Source: Elusimicrobia bacterium CG06_land_8_20_14_3_00_38_11 (GTDB lineage: Bacteria; Elusimicrobiota; UBA8919). Taken from it: DNA of 6,609 nucleotides. The position numbers and the translations under genes are program-made. Location of the stretch: contig PEVQ01000131.1 of NCBI GenBank assembly GCA_002780205.1, positions 1-6,609 of the forward strand. The letters are read 5' to 3'. The notes under the pieces are model-generated. The model did not search any database. It had not been told where the DNA came from and saw only the letters and a program-made list of their open reading frames with translations. This document shows, piece after piece, positions 1 to 6,609 of this stretch; position 1 is the first letter of the stretch, and every line of letters starts with the position of its first letter.

Positions 1-157
1 GATAATTTTTTACGAGTTCAACTGTTTTATCCGTAGATTTATCGTCAATAACATAAATTCTGTCGACAAATTCCGGAACTCCTTGCAGAGTAGGAATTAT
101 CAGTTTTTCTTCATTCCGTGCAGGAATTACCAGTGCTATTTTATTTTCTCTATACAT
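1..157 (-). CDS. Family 2 glycosyltransferase, N-terminal 52 residues (cut by left window edge)
   Basis: This is the start of a GT2 (GT-A fold) glycosyltransferase, which would transfer a sugar from a nucleotide-sugar at the inner face of the membrane. The visible protein starts MYRENKIALVIPARNEEKLI. Residues 7-17 form the first beta strand and nucleotide-binding segment (ALVIPARNEE), and residues 35-45 (YVIDDKSTDKT) carry the DDxS/TD motif that contacts the nucleotide in this family. The start ATG at 157 is preceded by AAGGAG with an 8-base spacer, the best ribosome site in the window. The gene overlaps the end of the upstream acetyltransferase gene by 22 bases in another frame, so it belongs to the same operon. 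The opening resembles dolichol-phosphate-mannose-synthase-like GT2 enzymes. The sugar donor, the acceptor and any C-terminal membrane spans lie outside the window. The family call is firm; the specific role is unknown. Confidence 0.88.
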   Translation of the reverse strand, partial: MYRENKIALVIPARNEEKLIIPTLQGVPEFVDRIYVIDDKSTDKTVELVKNY

Positions 158-714
158 TGATTTTTCTCCTTGTAGAGCGTCCCACATTTAACACATTTAC
201 CCAGATTTTTGTTGAAAATTATTTTTTCACTGCACTCGCAAATCCATCCGATTTGTTTCGCAGGGTTACCGACGACGACTGCATAGTCGGGCACATTTTT
301 TGTGACGGCCGCTCCTGCTCCTATAAAAGCATATTTTCCGATACTGTTTCCGCAGACAATTGTTGCATTGGCGCCGATTGTAGCACCCTGTTTAACTTTT
401 GTTTTAAGATATTCGCTTTTTTTTCTCGGATATAAAGACCTCGGATTTTTCACATTCGTAAAAACGCAGGATGGCCCCAGAAAAACTCCGTCTTCAATTT
501 CAACCCCGTAATATACCGAGACATTATTCTGGATTTTCACATCGTTTCCGATTTTTACATTTTTATCAATAAAAACATTTTGTCCTATGTTGCAATTTTT
601 CCCGATTTTTGCTCCTTCGCTGATGTGACAAAAATACCATACAGATGTACCCTTACCTATTTCTACATTTTTTTCAATATAACTTGATTTATGGACGGAA
701 TAATTTTTTTTCAT
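136..714 (-). CDS. wbpD: WbpD/WlbB-type N-acetyltransferase, left-handed beta-helix, with C-terminal Cys cluster
   Basis: This 192-residue hexapeptide-repeat acyltransferase probably transfers acetyl from acetyl-CoA to the 3-amino group of a UDP-2-acetamido-3-amino-uronate. Residues 12-78 and 111-137 show hexapeptide repeats of the I/V-G-x-x-x-x type (VEIGKG, AKIGKN, VKIGND, ATIGAN). They are interrupted at 85-110 by the loop that in WbpD/WlbB enzymes holds the active-site Asn (VFTNVKNPRS, Asn87 here). The VVVGNPAKQIGW segment at 146-157 is the usual end of the helix. A short tail follows with Cys159, Cys161, Cys174 and Cys177, spaced like a small zinc ribbon. The start overlaps the oxidoreductase stop as ATGA and has no clear ribosome site, so translation is probably coupled. 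The oxidoreductase next door fits the WbpB/WbpD pairing. The symbol is assigned by family resemblance, and a different amino-sugar substrate remains possible. Confidence 0.85.
   Translation of the reverse strand: MKKNYSVHKSSYIEKNVEIGKGTSVWYFCHISEGAKIGKNCNIGQNVFIDKNVKIGNDVKIQNNVSVYYGVEIEDGVFLGPSCVFTNVKNPRSLYPRKKSEYLKTKVKQGATIGANATIVCGNSIGKYAFIGAGAAVTKNVPDYAVVVGNPAKQIGWICECSEKIIFNKNLGKCVKCGTLYKEKNQCIEKIK
166..171 (-). promoter_or_regulatory. Strong Shine-Dalgarno site for the GT2 gene
   Basis: The minus strand reads AAGGAG, then 8 bases, then the ATG at 157. The site lies inside the 3' end of the preceding acetyltransferase reading frame. It fixes the start of the glycosyltransferase, and it suggests independent ribosome loading rather than reliance on coupling alone. 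Confidence 0.8.
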
Positions 715-1709
715 AGATTTATTGTTTTGCCCTGTTTCATGGAATTCTGAACTGCTTCCAAAATTTTTATGACAGGCAGTGATTTTCTCGCCGATGTCAG
801 CGGTTCTTTACCTTCTTTGATACATTCTACAAAATGCAACGCTTCAATTTCCAATGGTTCTTTGAAATCAATTTTTGGTATGAAAATATCGCCTGCTCTG
901 TGGATTAATTGAAACTGCCCGAATGTCTGAAAATCGTCAAATTTATCTATGCCCTTGTCATAAATCTGAACCTTCATATCCGATGAAACATCGTCGTATA
1001 TAACCATTTTTTTACTTCCGACCACGGTCATCTGTCTTATTTTATGGGGGTCAAGCCATGATACATTAATCACCGCGGCTGTCCCGTTTTCAAATTTTAT
1101 ATTTGCGGATACGAAATCATCAATCCCCTTTTGGATAAATGAAACCCCAAGCCCGTTGACAGATTTTGCTTTTTGATTTAGCCAGTAATTTATTATAGAA
1201 ACATCGTGAGGCGCAAGATTCCACCAAACATTTACATCTCGTCTTACGATGCCGAGGTTTAATCGTTGCGAATAGATATAATAAATCTCACCTAGTTCGC
1301 CTGAGTCAATAATCTCTTTTACTTTTCTTACTGCCGAATTGTAAAGAAATGTGAAGCCGACCATCAGAATAAGTTTTTTCTTTTGGGCAAGTTCTGTCAG
1401 TTCCTCCGCTTCTTTTAATGATGTTGTGAACGGTTTTTCAACAAAAATATGTTTTCCGCTTTCAAGTGATTTTTTTACAAGTTCATAATGTGAAAATGCA
1501 GGCGTTGAAATTACGACTCCCGAAATACTTTTATCGGTTAATATGTTATCAAAAGTTTTTTCGCAGTGAACATCGGGATAATTTTTCTTAAGTTTGGCCA
1601 ACAATTTTTCATCAATATCGCATATCGTCTTTAATACACCAAGTTTGTGAAAATTTCTCACCAAATTTTTTCCCCAGTAACCGCAGCCAATAACTGCAAT
1701 GTTTTTCAT
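711..1709 (-). CDS. Gfo/Idh/MocA family NAD(P)-dependent sugar oxidoreductase (WbpB/WlbA-like)
   Basis: This 332-residue cytoplasmic dehydrogenase has an N-terminal Rossmann domain (about 1-120) and a C-terminal alpha/beta substrate domain. Residues 3-13 (NIAVIGCGYWG) hold the GxGxxG dinucleotide loop, with Gly8, Gly10 and Gly13. Residues 91-93 are the family's EKP motif, whose Lys is normally catalytic. Residues 161-169 (VWWNLAPHD) carry the conserved active-site His168. In the WbpB/WlbA group the enzyme oxidises C3 of UDP-GlcNAc-uronate ahead of 3-amination, and the acetyltransferase immediately downstream (ATGA overlap) supports that role. I chose the ATG at 1709 over the in-frame ATG at 1739: it has an AGGA ribosome site 6 bases upstream and places the beta strand at residue 3. 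The longer version would add ten residues that overlap asnB and has no ribosome site. The family is certain. The sugar is inferred from context; inositol-type or other sugar dehydrogenation is the alternative. Confidence 0.9.
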   Translation of the reverse strand: MKNIAVIGCGYWGKNLVRNFHKLGVLKTICDIDEKLLAKLKKNYPDVHCEKTFDNILTDKSISGVVISTPAFSHYELVKKSLESGKHIFVEKPFTTSLKEAEELTELAQKKKLILMVGFTFLYNSAVRKVKEIIDSGELGEIYYIYSQRLNLGIVRRDVNVWWNLAPHDVSIINYWLNQKAKSVNGLGVSFIQKGIDDFVSANIKFENGTAAVINVSWLDPHKIRQMTVVGSKKMVIYDDVSSDMKVQIYDKGIDKFDDFQTFGQFQLIHRAGDIFIPKIDFKEPLEIEALHFVECIKEGKEPLTSARKSLPVIKILEAVQNSMKQGKTINL

Positions 1710-1714
1710 AAGAG

Positions 1715-1719
1715 TTCCT
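1715..1719 (-). promoter_or_regulatory. Shine-Dalgarno site deciding the oxidoreductase start
   Basis: The minus strand reads TAGGAACTCTT directly before the ATG at 1709. The AGGAA core overlaps the TAG stop codon of asnB, so the terminating ribosome covers the next gene's loading site. No comparable site precedes the alternative ATG at 1739, which is why the shorter protein is preferred. Confidence 0.65.
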
Positions 1720-3580
1720 ATTGATAAAATTTTTGCCACAAAAAAAATGAAATTAAACAGGTAATTTTTCTTGTGTTATCCTTCTTTCCTTCTGTGTGCT
1801 CTTTTTGAATTTGTTTAATATAGTTAAAATTAAACATTCCCCTGTTCCTGCTTTCTGCATCGGATATAATCTCATCCGTAAAATTTTTCAATTCATTTTG
1901 AAGCCAAAAAGGAGTCGGCATAGCAAGTCCTTTTTTCGGCAATTTTGCAATTTGAACAGGTAAAAATTCTTTCAATGCTTTTCTTAAAATATATTTTGTA
2001 GTCAAGCCCCGCAGTTTTAAGTTAACCGGAATTTTTTCAGATAAGTTGAGCATTTCCAAATCCAAAAACGGAACGCGGCATTCCTGTGAATTCATCATCG
2101 TAGTCATATCCGTTACCTGTAGGACACAATCCGGCAGAAAAACATTTAAGTCAAGATATAAAAGTCGGTTTAATAGTTTTTCACCTTCAACATTTTCAAG
2201 GTGTTGTTTGTAGACATCAAAAGGATCCTGCCCGGCTATATTATACAAAAGTTTTTGTCTTTCGTCATCAGAAAAAATTTCTTTATATTTCAAGTGTGCC
2301 ATTTCCGGCATCATATCGGAACCTTTAATAAACGACTTTGACTTAAAATCAAAACTCAATCTGTCATAACAAGTCGGAAGTTTATTAACGGTGTGTTTGA
2401 CAAAATTTTTTACGGCTTTTGGCAGTTTATTGTAAAAATTTGCAATTTTTGCTGCTGTTAATGTTGGATAACCGGCAAAAAGTTCATCACCGCCTGCCCC
2501 AGAAAGCACAACTGTAATATCTTTTTTTGATTGTTGTGAAAGATAATATAAAGCAACTTGTGTCCAGTCGCCGTGCGGCTCCGCAAGATGTTTTATTACT
2601 TCAGGTAAAATCTCTTCAACCTGTTTGGGTTTCAATATGCAATCGGAATGAATTGTATTATATTTTTTAGCGACGATTTTTGCTTCGTCAATTTCGTTAT
2701 ATGTTTTTCCATTTTCATAACCGACGGTATAGGTTTTCGTGGCTTGTCCAAGTTTGCCCATCATTGCTACGATTGATGTTGAATCAAGTCCGCTTGACAA
2801 AAACACGCCGAGAGGAACTTCGCTTTGAAGATGTCGTTTAACAGAATTAAGAAGCGTTCTTTTTATTTCACCGATACATTCAATTTCGTCAATTTTTTCT
2901 TCCTTGAAAGAAAATTTCCAGTAGCGATTTATTTCTATATTTCCGTTCTTTAAGAACAGATAATGTCCTGGCTGAAGTCGTTTTATGTTTTTGTAAATCG
3001 TCCACGGTGCTGAAATGTAATAAAAAGAAAAATAATTTACCATTGCCAGAATGTCCATTTCTTTTGAGATATTTTTGCAGGATAAAATTGATTTTATTTC
3101 AGATGAAAAATATAAACTTCCGTCGGTAACTGAGTAAAAAAGCGGTTTTATACCGAGACGATCTCTTGCTGCAAAAAGTTCTTTTTTTCTTTTATCCCAA
3201 ATCGCGAATGCAAACATTCCGTTCAATTTTTCAAGACAGTTAACGCCTAAATCTTCGTAAAGGTGCAGAATGACTTCCGTATCGGTTTTGGTTTTGAAAC
3301 GATGTCCTTTTTTTATTAAATCTTCCCGCAATTCAATGTAATTATAAATCTCACCGTTATAGACGATTATGATATCATCCGTTTCATTTGATATCGGCTG
3401 GTGCCCTCCCGCGATGTCTATTATTTTTAACCTTCGTATTCCGAGTCCGGCGTAATCGTCTAAAAAAATCCCCTCGTCATCAGGTCCGCGGTGCGACATT
3501 AAATCCAGCGGAATTTTTATTTCATTTTTTTCCACAAGATTTCTTTTTTCAAAATTTATAATTCCAAATATTCCGCACAT
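1718..3580 (-). CDS. asnB: Glutamine-dependent asparagine synthetase-type amidotransferase
   Basis: This 620-residue two-domain cytoplasmic enzyme uses glutamine and ATP to amidate a carboxylate. It begins MCGIFGI, so Cys2, the N-terminal nucleophile of class II glutaminases, is present after Met removal. Glutaminase residues that can be seen are Arg49/Arg50 (RRLKIID), NGEIYN at 75-80 and Asp100 in KTDTE. The synthetase domain has the ATP-pyrophosphatase loop SSGLDS at 262-267, EPHGD at 334-338 and SGAGGDELFAGY at 360-371. The length matches AsnB-type proteins found in polysaccharide loci. The normally well-conserved D-R-M-S-M-A segment reads DMTTMMNSQECR (491-502), which may reflect a substrate other than aspartate. 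The gene starts 6 bases after the radical SAM stop, with no clear ribosome site. Family and glutaminase competence are secure. Whether it makes asparagine or amidates a sugar acid is not decided; the neighbours favour the latter. Confidence 0.93.
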   Translation of the reverse strand: MCGIFGIINFEKRNLVEKNEIKIPLDLMSHRGPDDEGIFLDDYAGLGIRRLKIIDIAGGHQPISNETDDIIIVYNGEIYNYIELREDLIKKGHRFKTKTDTEVILHLYEDLGVNCLEKLNGMFAFAIWDKRKKELFAARDRLGIKPLFYSVTDGSLYFSSEIKSILSCKNISKEMDILAMVNYFSFYYISAPWTIYKNIKRLQPGHYLFLKNGNIEINRYWKFSFKEEKIDEIECIGEIKRTLLNSVKRHLQSEVPLGVFLSSGLDSTSIVAMMGKLGQATKTYTVGYENGKTYNEIDEAKIVAKKYNTIHSDCILKPKQVEEILPEVIKHLAEPHGDWTQVALYYLSQQSKKDITVVLSGAGGDELFAGYPTLTAAKIANFYNKLPKAVKNFVKHTVNKLPTCYDRLSFDFKSKSFIKGSDMMPEMAHLKYKEIFSDDERQKLLYNIAGQDPFDVYKQHLENVEGEKLLNRLLYLDLNVFLPDCVLQVTDMTTMMNSQECRVPFLDLEMLNLSEKIPVNLKLRGLTTKYILRKALKEFLPVQIAKLPKKGLAMPTPFWLQNELKNFTDEIISDAESRNRGMFNFNYIKQIQKEHTEGKKDNTRKITCLISFFLWQKFYQ

Positions 3581-3586
3581 AATAAA

Positions 3587-4972
3587 TTAAGACAAAATCC
3601 ATCTATAAAATCTTTTTAAGAGATACTTAAAGTGGCTATAAGATTTTATTTGACATATATTCTTTAAAAAGATACGTGGTCTGGAATAGAATTTTATGAA
3701 AGCTTTTCGTTGAAGACTTCTGAGATGTTTATTAGTAATACCCTGAGGAGCATAAGGAGCAGTCATGAAAAAAAAATTGCTCCAGTCGGTGTGGGATAAT
3801 TCACCATTTTGTAATAGTTCATGATATATTTTCGTTCCAGGTAATGGCAGAAAATTAAAATAATTAGCCCTGATTAAAGGAAGTTGCATCGAAAATTTTA
3901 TTGTCTGTTCTATTTCTTCTTTTGTTTCACTTGGGAAGCCAAGAATAAAAAAACCTGCCATGTCAATACCGATTTTGTTTATTAGTTCAACTTTTTCTTT
4001 TATTTTTTCCACTGTTAGTTTTTTGTTCATCAATTTAAGAATACGGTTTGAACCCGATTCAATTCCCAGAGAAATAAGGTACACGCCACATTTTTTCATA
4101 AGTATGAGCAGTTCTTCATCAAGCGATTCTACTTTTAGCCCGTTGGGAAAAGAAATGCTTATCCCCAAGTTAGAATCATATATTTTTTGCAAAACACTTA
4201 TTGCATGTTGTTTATCCAGTGTAAAATTATCGTCAACTATGTGAATCTCTCTAATCCCATAATTGTGATAAAGAAGTTTTATTTCTTCAAGCACATTGTC
4301 AGGACTCCGTTTTCGTATTCTTTTACCGCTAATGATTGGAGCTGAACAAAAAGAGCACTGTATAGGGCAGCCACGGCTAGTTATTATTGGTGCAATAGGA
4401 AAATTTTTGAAAAATGCACCGTGTTGTGCAGGTGGATATTCCTGTGGTCGTATTAAATCCCATGCAGGGAAACCAATTTTGTCTAAATCATTTTCAAAAG
4501 ATACGGTTGGGTTAATATTTATTTTATTATTTTCCTGCCAACCCAGTCCTGGTACATCAGAAAAGTTTCTGTCTTTATTTTCGATTTTATCTAAAAATAA
4601 TGGAAAATTTCTTTCTGCTTCTCCGATACTGATAAAGTCAATATTGTCGCCAAAGAATTTCAAAGTTTCTTCGGGGCAAACAGTTGCATGTGGCCCGCCA
4701 ACGATTGTTATTATTGTCGGTGAGATATCTCTTACAATAAGAAGAAGTTTCCTGACAATTTCCAATTCTACAGTGTAAAGTTGAAATCCAATAACATCAT
4801 ATTTTTTTTGTTTTAAATATTCTCTGAAGGAAGAATCTCTTATATCTAATCTTAACATATCAAGAAGAAATACATTGTGTTTATGCCGGATTGACGAAGC
4901 TAAATAAGCTAGTCCTAATGAGGGCTGTATATGATCACTTTTACTGTAAGGTTTTACTAAAAGTACGTTCAT
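3587..4972 (-). CDS. B12-binding-domain radical SAM protein, substrate unknown
   Basis: This is a 461-residue radical S-adenosylmethionine enzyme. Residues 1-130 form a Rossmann-like cobalamin-binding-type domain: a VLLVKPY start, the YDVIGFQ strand at 58-64, and IVGGPHAT at 90-97. I see no DxHxxG motif, so any cobalamin would bind without that His ligand. Residues about 190-400 are the radical SAM barrel. Cys202, Cys206 and Cys209 (CPIQCSFC) would hold the 4Fe-4S cluster, SLGIESGS at 301-308 matches the SAM-contact strand, and GFFILGFPSET at 340-350 is the typical later strand. The tail RKAFIKFYSRPR (422-433) resembles BchE-like B12/radical SAM proteins, which include methyltransferases and cyclases. 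The start overlaps the upstream glycosyltransferase stop as ATGA. All key cysteines are intact. Methylation or another radical modification of a sugar or lipid carrier is a guess from location only. Confidence 0.92.
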   Translation of the reverse strand: MNVLLVKPYSKSDHIQPSLGLAYLASSIRHKHNVFLLDMLRLDIRDSSFREYLKQKKYDVIGFQLYTVELEIVRKLLLIVRDISPTIITIVGGPHATVCPEETLKFFGDNIDFISIGEAERNFPLFLDKIENKDRNFSDVPGLGWQENNKININPTVSFENDLDKIGFPAWDLIRPQEYPPAQHGAFFKNFPIAPIITSRGCPIQCSFCSAPIISGKRIRKRSPDNVLEEIKLLYHNYGIREIHIVDDNFTLDKQHAISVLQKIYDSNLGISISFPNGLKVESLDEELLILMKKCGVYLISLGIESGSNRILKLMNKKLTVEKIKEKVELINKIGIDMAGFFILGFPSETKEEIEQTIKFSMQLPLIRANYFNFLPLPGTKIYHELLQNGELSHTDWSNFFFMTAPYAPQGITNKHLRSLQRKAFIKFYSRPRIFLKNICQIKSYSHFKYLLKRFYRWILS

Positions 4973-6609
4973 ATTTTTTTATATATGGTTACTAATGAGT
5001 TTATATGGTTATATCCTATGTTGAATTTGATACCTAACATTTTATCAACTGGTTTAAAACTTTGGGTCAGCGTATAATTTTTGCCATTAAGTATTTCTTT
5101 CGGAACTTCATTAACGCATATAAAATATTCCGGCCATTTTTTTATATCATAATTCCGTATAATTTCAATTTTGTATCTACTAAAATCAAAAGGCGGCAGA
5201 TGCGCAGGTTCCGGCATATAGTTTGTTCCTATTATTGAATTGGCAGGAATATTATCGCGAATCCATCTCCCCGCAGTCAGTCGTGTTGAATTTGCAGAAC
5301 TATCTATGACAAAATTTTGGACGCAGGCAAGCGAATTTAACGCAGTTTTTACCACTATGAATAATACAAGAATTATAACTAAAATACCGACATACTTTTT
5401 CCTTGAAAAGACATCAATAACTCTTGATGCTAAAATTAGCATTATAGATAACCACGGCAGTAAGAATCTTGTATTATGCATGGATAAACTTTGATTTTTA
5501 AGCAGCCATCCGAAAATCAATAACGGGATAACCCCTACCGACAGCAAAAGTATTTCCGATTTTTTTATATTCAACATAGCAAATAGTAATCCCAATAGAC
5601 AGACCATCAACAAGCCGACTGACGATATATGAGGCAATTGATATAAGAAAAAATTCAGGAATGCCGTGAGACCGCCGGTTGCATACAATTTGCCGGTTGA
5701 TTTTATTTCCCCATAAGCATCGTTAAACTTTATAATCCAATATGGATTTGTTATAACAAAAACCAAAGCAGTTGTTAAAAAAACATATAGCAGATTTTTA
5801 TTAAATTTTTTTGATATTGTGAAATGTGCAATTAGCGGGGCGATTATTATAATTCCATAAACAGGCATTGTTCCGGCAGTTAAACCTGTGAATATTCCCG
5901 ATAAAATATAGTTTTTCGCTTCGGGCTGTGATTTTATTATCATCACAGAATAATATAAACACAGCATAGAAAAAGAGGTTGCCATAATGTACGGTTTCAT
6001 TATGCGCGACTGAAAAACAAAGGCGGGACTGACCGAAAAAAACAGAACTGACCATAGCGCAGTATTCACGGAATAGATTTTTTTTGCGATTAGGAATATG
6101 GTTAATCCGAGTATAATCAGAAAAACGGAATTGAGCATCCGACCCGCAGCAAAAATCTTTTCCATCTCTTCGGGCTGCCGGAAATAAAAACTTATGTCAC
6201 TGCTGATTTTTGCAAAACCTAAGACGTGCGATAATCCGAGCCACGCACCCATCCCGTATATGTAGACGCCGCCGTACTGAAAAATTCTCGGATTGAAATC
6301 AAAGGATTTGGGATGCATTCCTCCCAGCGAGGCTATGGTCATCTGTTCGTCAGTATGGTTAGAACGCAGAAGATACGGCCGTATAAAGTTTGCCAGCATT
6401 TTTTTATCACCAGTAAAAAATAAATTTTCGTTTTCTTGTACACCCGTACTTTGCAAGATAGGCGATAGTGACGAGGATGAATCTTTAAGACGGCCAATCG
6501 GGCTGCCGCCGCTTAGTTTATAGATGTCGTCCCTTGTCTGCTTCATAAGTAAGTAAAAAGATTCATTCCGGAATTGTTTGGGAAAAATAAGTTCCGTTCT
6601 TTCTTTGGA
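4969..6609 (-). CDS. GT39/PMT-ArnT-like integral membrane glycosyltransferase, 5' end outside window
   Basis: This is a multi-span membrane protein that probably moves a sugar from a polyprenyl-phosphate donor to an acceptor on the outer face of the cytoplasmic membrane. The frame has no stop between the ATG at 6546 and the right edge (21 more codons), so I treat it as 5'-partial with 546 visible residues. Counting from the Met at 6546, HTDEQ at 64-68 carries the acidic Asp-Glu pair typical of the first external loop, followed by FDFNPRIFQYGGVYIYG at 82-98. About nine or ten hydrophobic spans follow between 137 and 402, with KPYIMA at 184-189 in a position common in this family. A soluble C-terminal domain (about 403-525) begins near TAGRWIRDNIP. 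The expected first membrane span is not in the visible part, where some 85 mostly polar residues precede the DE pair. Donor and acceptor cannot be read from sequence. It is the first gene seen in the operon. Confidence 0.82.
   Translation of the reverse strand, partial: SKERTELIFPKQFRNESFYLLMKQTRDDIYKLSGGSPIGRLKDSSSSLSPILQSTGVQENENLFFTGDKKMLANFIRPYLLRSNHTDEQMTIASLGGMHPKSFDFNPRIFQYGGVYIYGMGAWLGLSHVLGFAKISSDISFYFRQPEEMEKIFAAGRMLNSVFLIILGLTIFLIAKKIYSVNTALWSVLFFSVSPAFVFQSRIMKPYIMATSFSMLCLYYSVMIIKSQPEAKNYILSGIFTGLTAGTMPVYGIIIIAPLIAHFTISKKFNKNLLYVFLTTALVFVITNPYWIIKFNDAYGEIKSTGKLYATGGLTAFLNFFLYQLPHISSVGLLMVCLLGLLFAMLNIKKSEILLLSVGVIPLLIFGWLLKNQSLSMHNTRFLLPWLSIMLILASRVIDVFSRKKYVGILVIILVLFIVVKTALNSLACVQNFVIDSSANSTRLTAGRWIRDNIPANSIIGTNYMPEPAHLPPFDFSRYKIEIIRNYDIKKWPEYFICVNEVPKEILNGKNYTLTQSFKPVDKMLGIKFNIGYNHINSLVTIYKKI

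Noticed and set aside
118..511. Plus-strand open frames of 105 and 69 codons opposite the acetyltransferase gene.
   Set aside because: They are antisense shadows of a gene with clear hexapeptide repeats. Their translations resemble no family and have no supporting ribosome site.
1710..1739. Ten-residue N-terminal extension of the oxidoreductase starting at the ATG at 1739, overlapping asnB by 22 bases.
   Set aside because: It has no ribosome site, and it adds residues in front of a Rossmann strand that normally starts at residue 2-4. The ATG at 1709 has an AGGA site at correct spacing.
1740..1760. A/T-rich run that could be taken for a terminator.
   Set aside because: It lies within the C-terminal coding part of asnB and has no GC-rich hairpin.
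3960..4778. Two plus-strand open frames (94 and 160 codons) opposite the radical SAM gene.
   Set aside because: The minus-strand protein has full radical SAM motifs throughout. The plus-strand products are low-complexity Ser/Phe/Ile-rich shadows.
5240..6523. Plus-strand frames at 5240-5494 and 6293-6523 and an alternative minus-strand frame at 5801-6055.
   Set aside because: All lie inside the membrane glycosyltransferase gene, whose frame encodes coherent transmembrane spans. None shows family motifs.

Overview
The window is an A+T-rich stretch of bacterial chromosome in which every supportable gene lies on the minus strand, so transcription runs from the right edge to the left edge. Protein families point to a Gram-negative-type or candidate-phylum bacterium with an elaborate surface polysaccharide. 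Nothing here fixes the phylum. No RNA gene, mobile element, CRISPR array, terminator or sizeable intergenic gap is visible.

Layout in transcription order: (1) a 5'-truncated multi-membrane-span glycosyltransferase of the GT39/PMT-ArnT type (to 4969); (2) a cobalamin-binding-domain radical SAM protein (4972-3587); (3) a glutamine-dependent asparagine-synthetase-type amidotransferase (3580-1718); (4) a Gfo/Idh/MocA NAD(P)-dependent sugar oxidoreductase (1709-711); (5) a left-handed beta-helix N-acetyltransferase of the WbpD/WlbB type with a C-terminal cysteine cluster (714-136); (6) the first 52 codons of a family 2 glycosyltransferase (157 to the left edge). Junctions are very tight: two ATGA stop/start overlaps, gaps of 6 and 8 bases, and one 22-base overlap. 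This strongly suggests one polycistronic, translationally coupled operon whose promoter lies beyond the right edge and whose end lies beyond the left edge.

Taken together the genes read as part of a glycan biosynthesis locus. The oxidoreductase and acetyltransferase match the enzymes that, in the WbpB/WbpD and WlbA/WlbB systems, take part in making 2,3-diacetamido uronic acids from UDP-GlcNAc. The AsnB-type enzyme could amidate a carboxylate such as that of a uronic acid, and the two glycosyltransferases could transfer sugars on a lipid carrier. The UDP-sugar 6-dehydrogenase and the aminotransferase that this route needs are not in the window. The radical SAM protein is the least predictable member and the most interesting one. 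Its family and position are clear, but its substrate is not. Part of this parallels known O-antigen loci, so I do not claim a new system; the unusual element is the combination.
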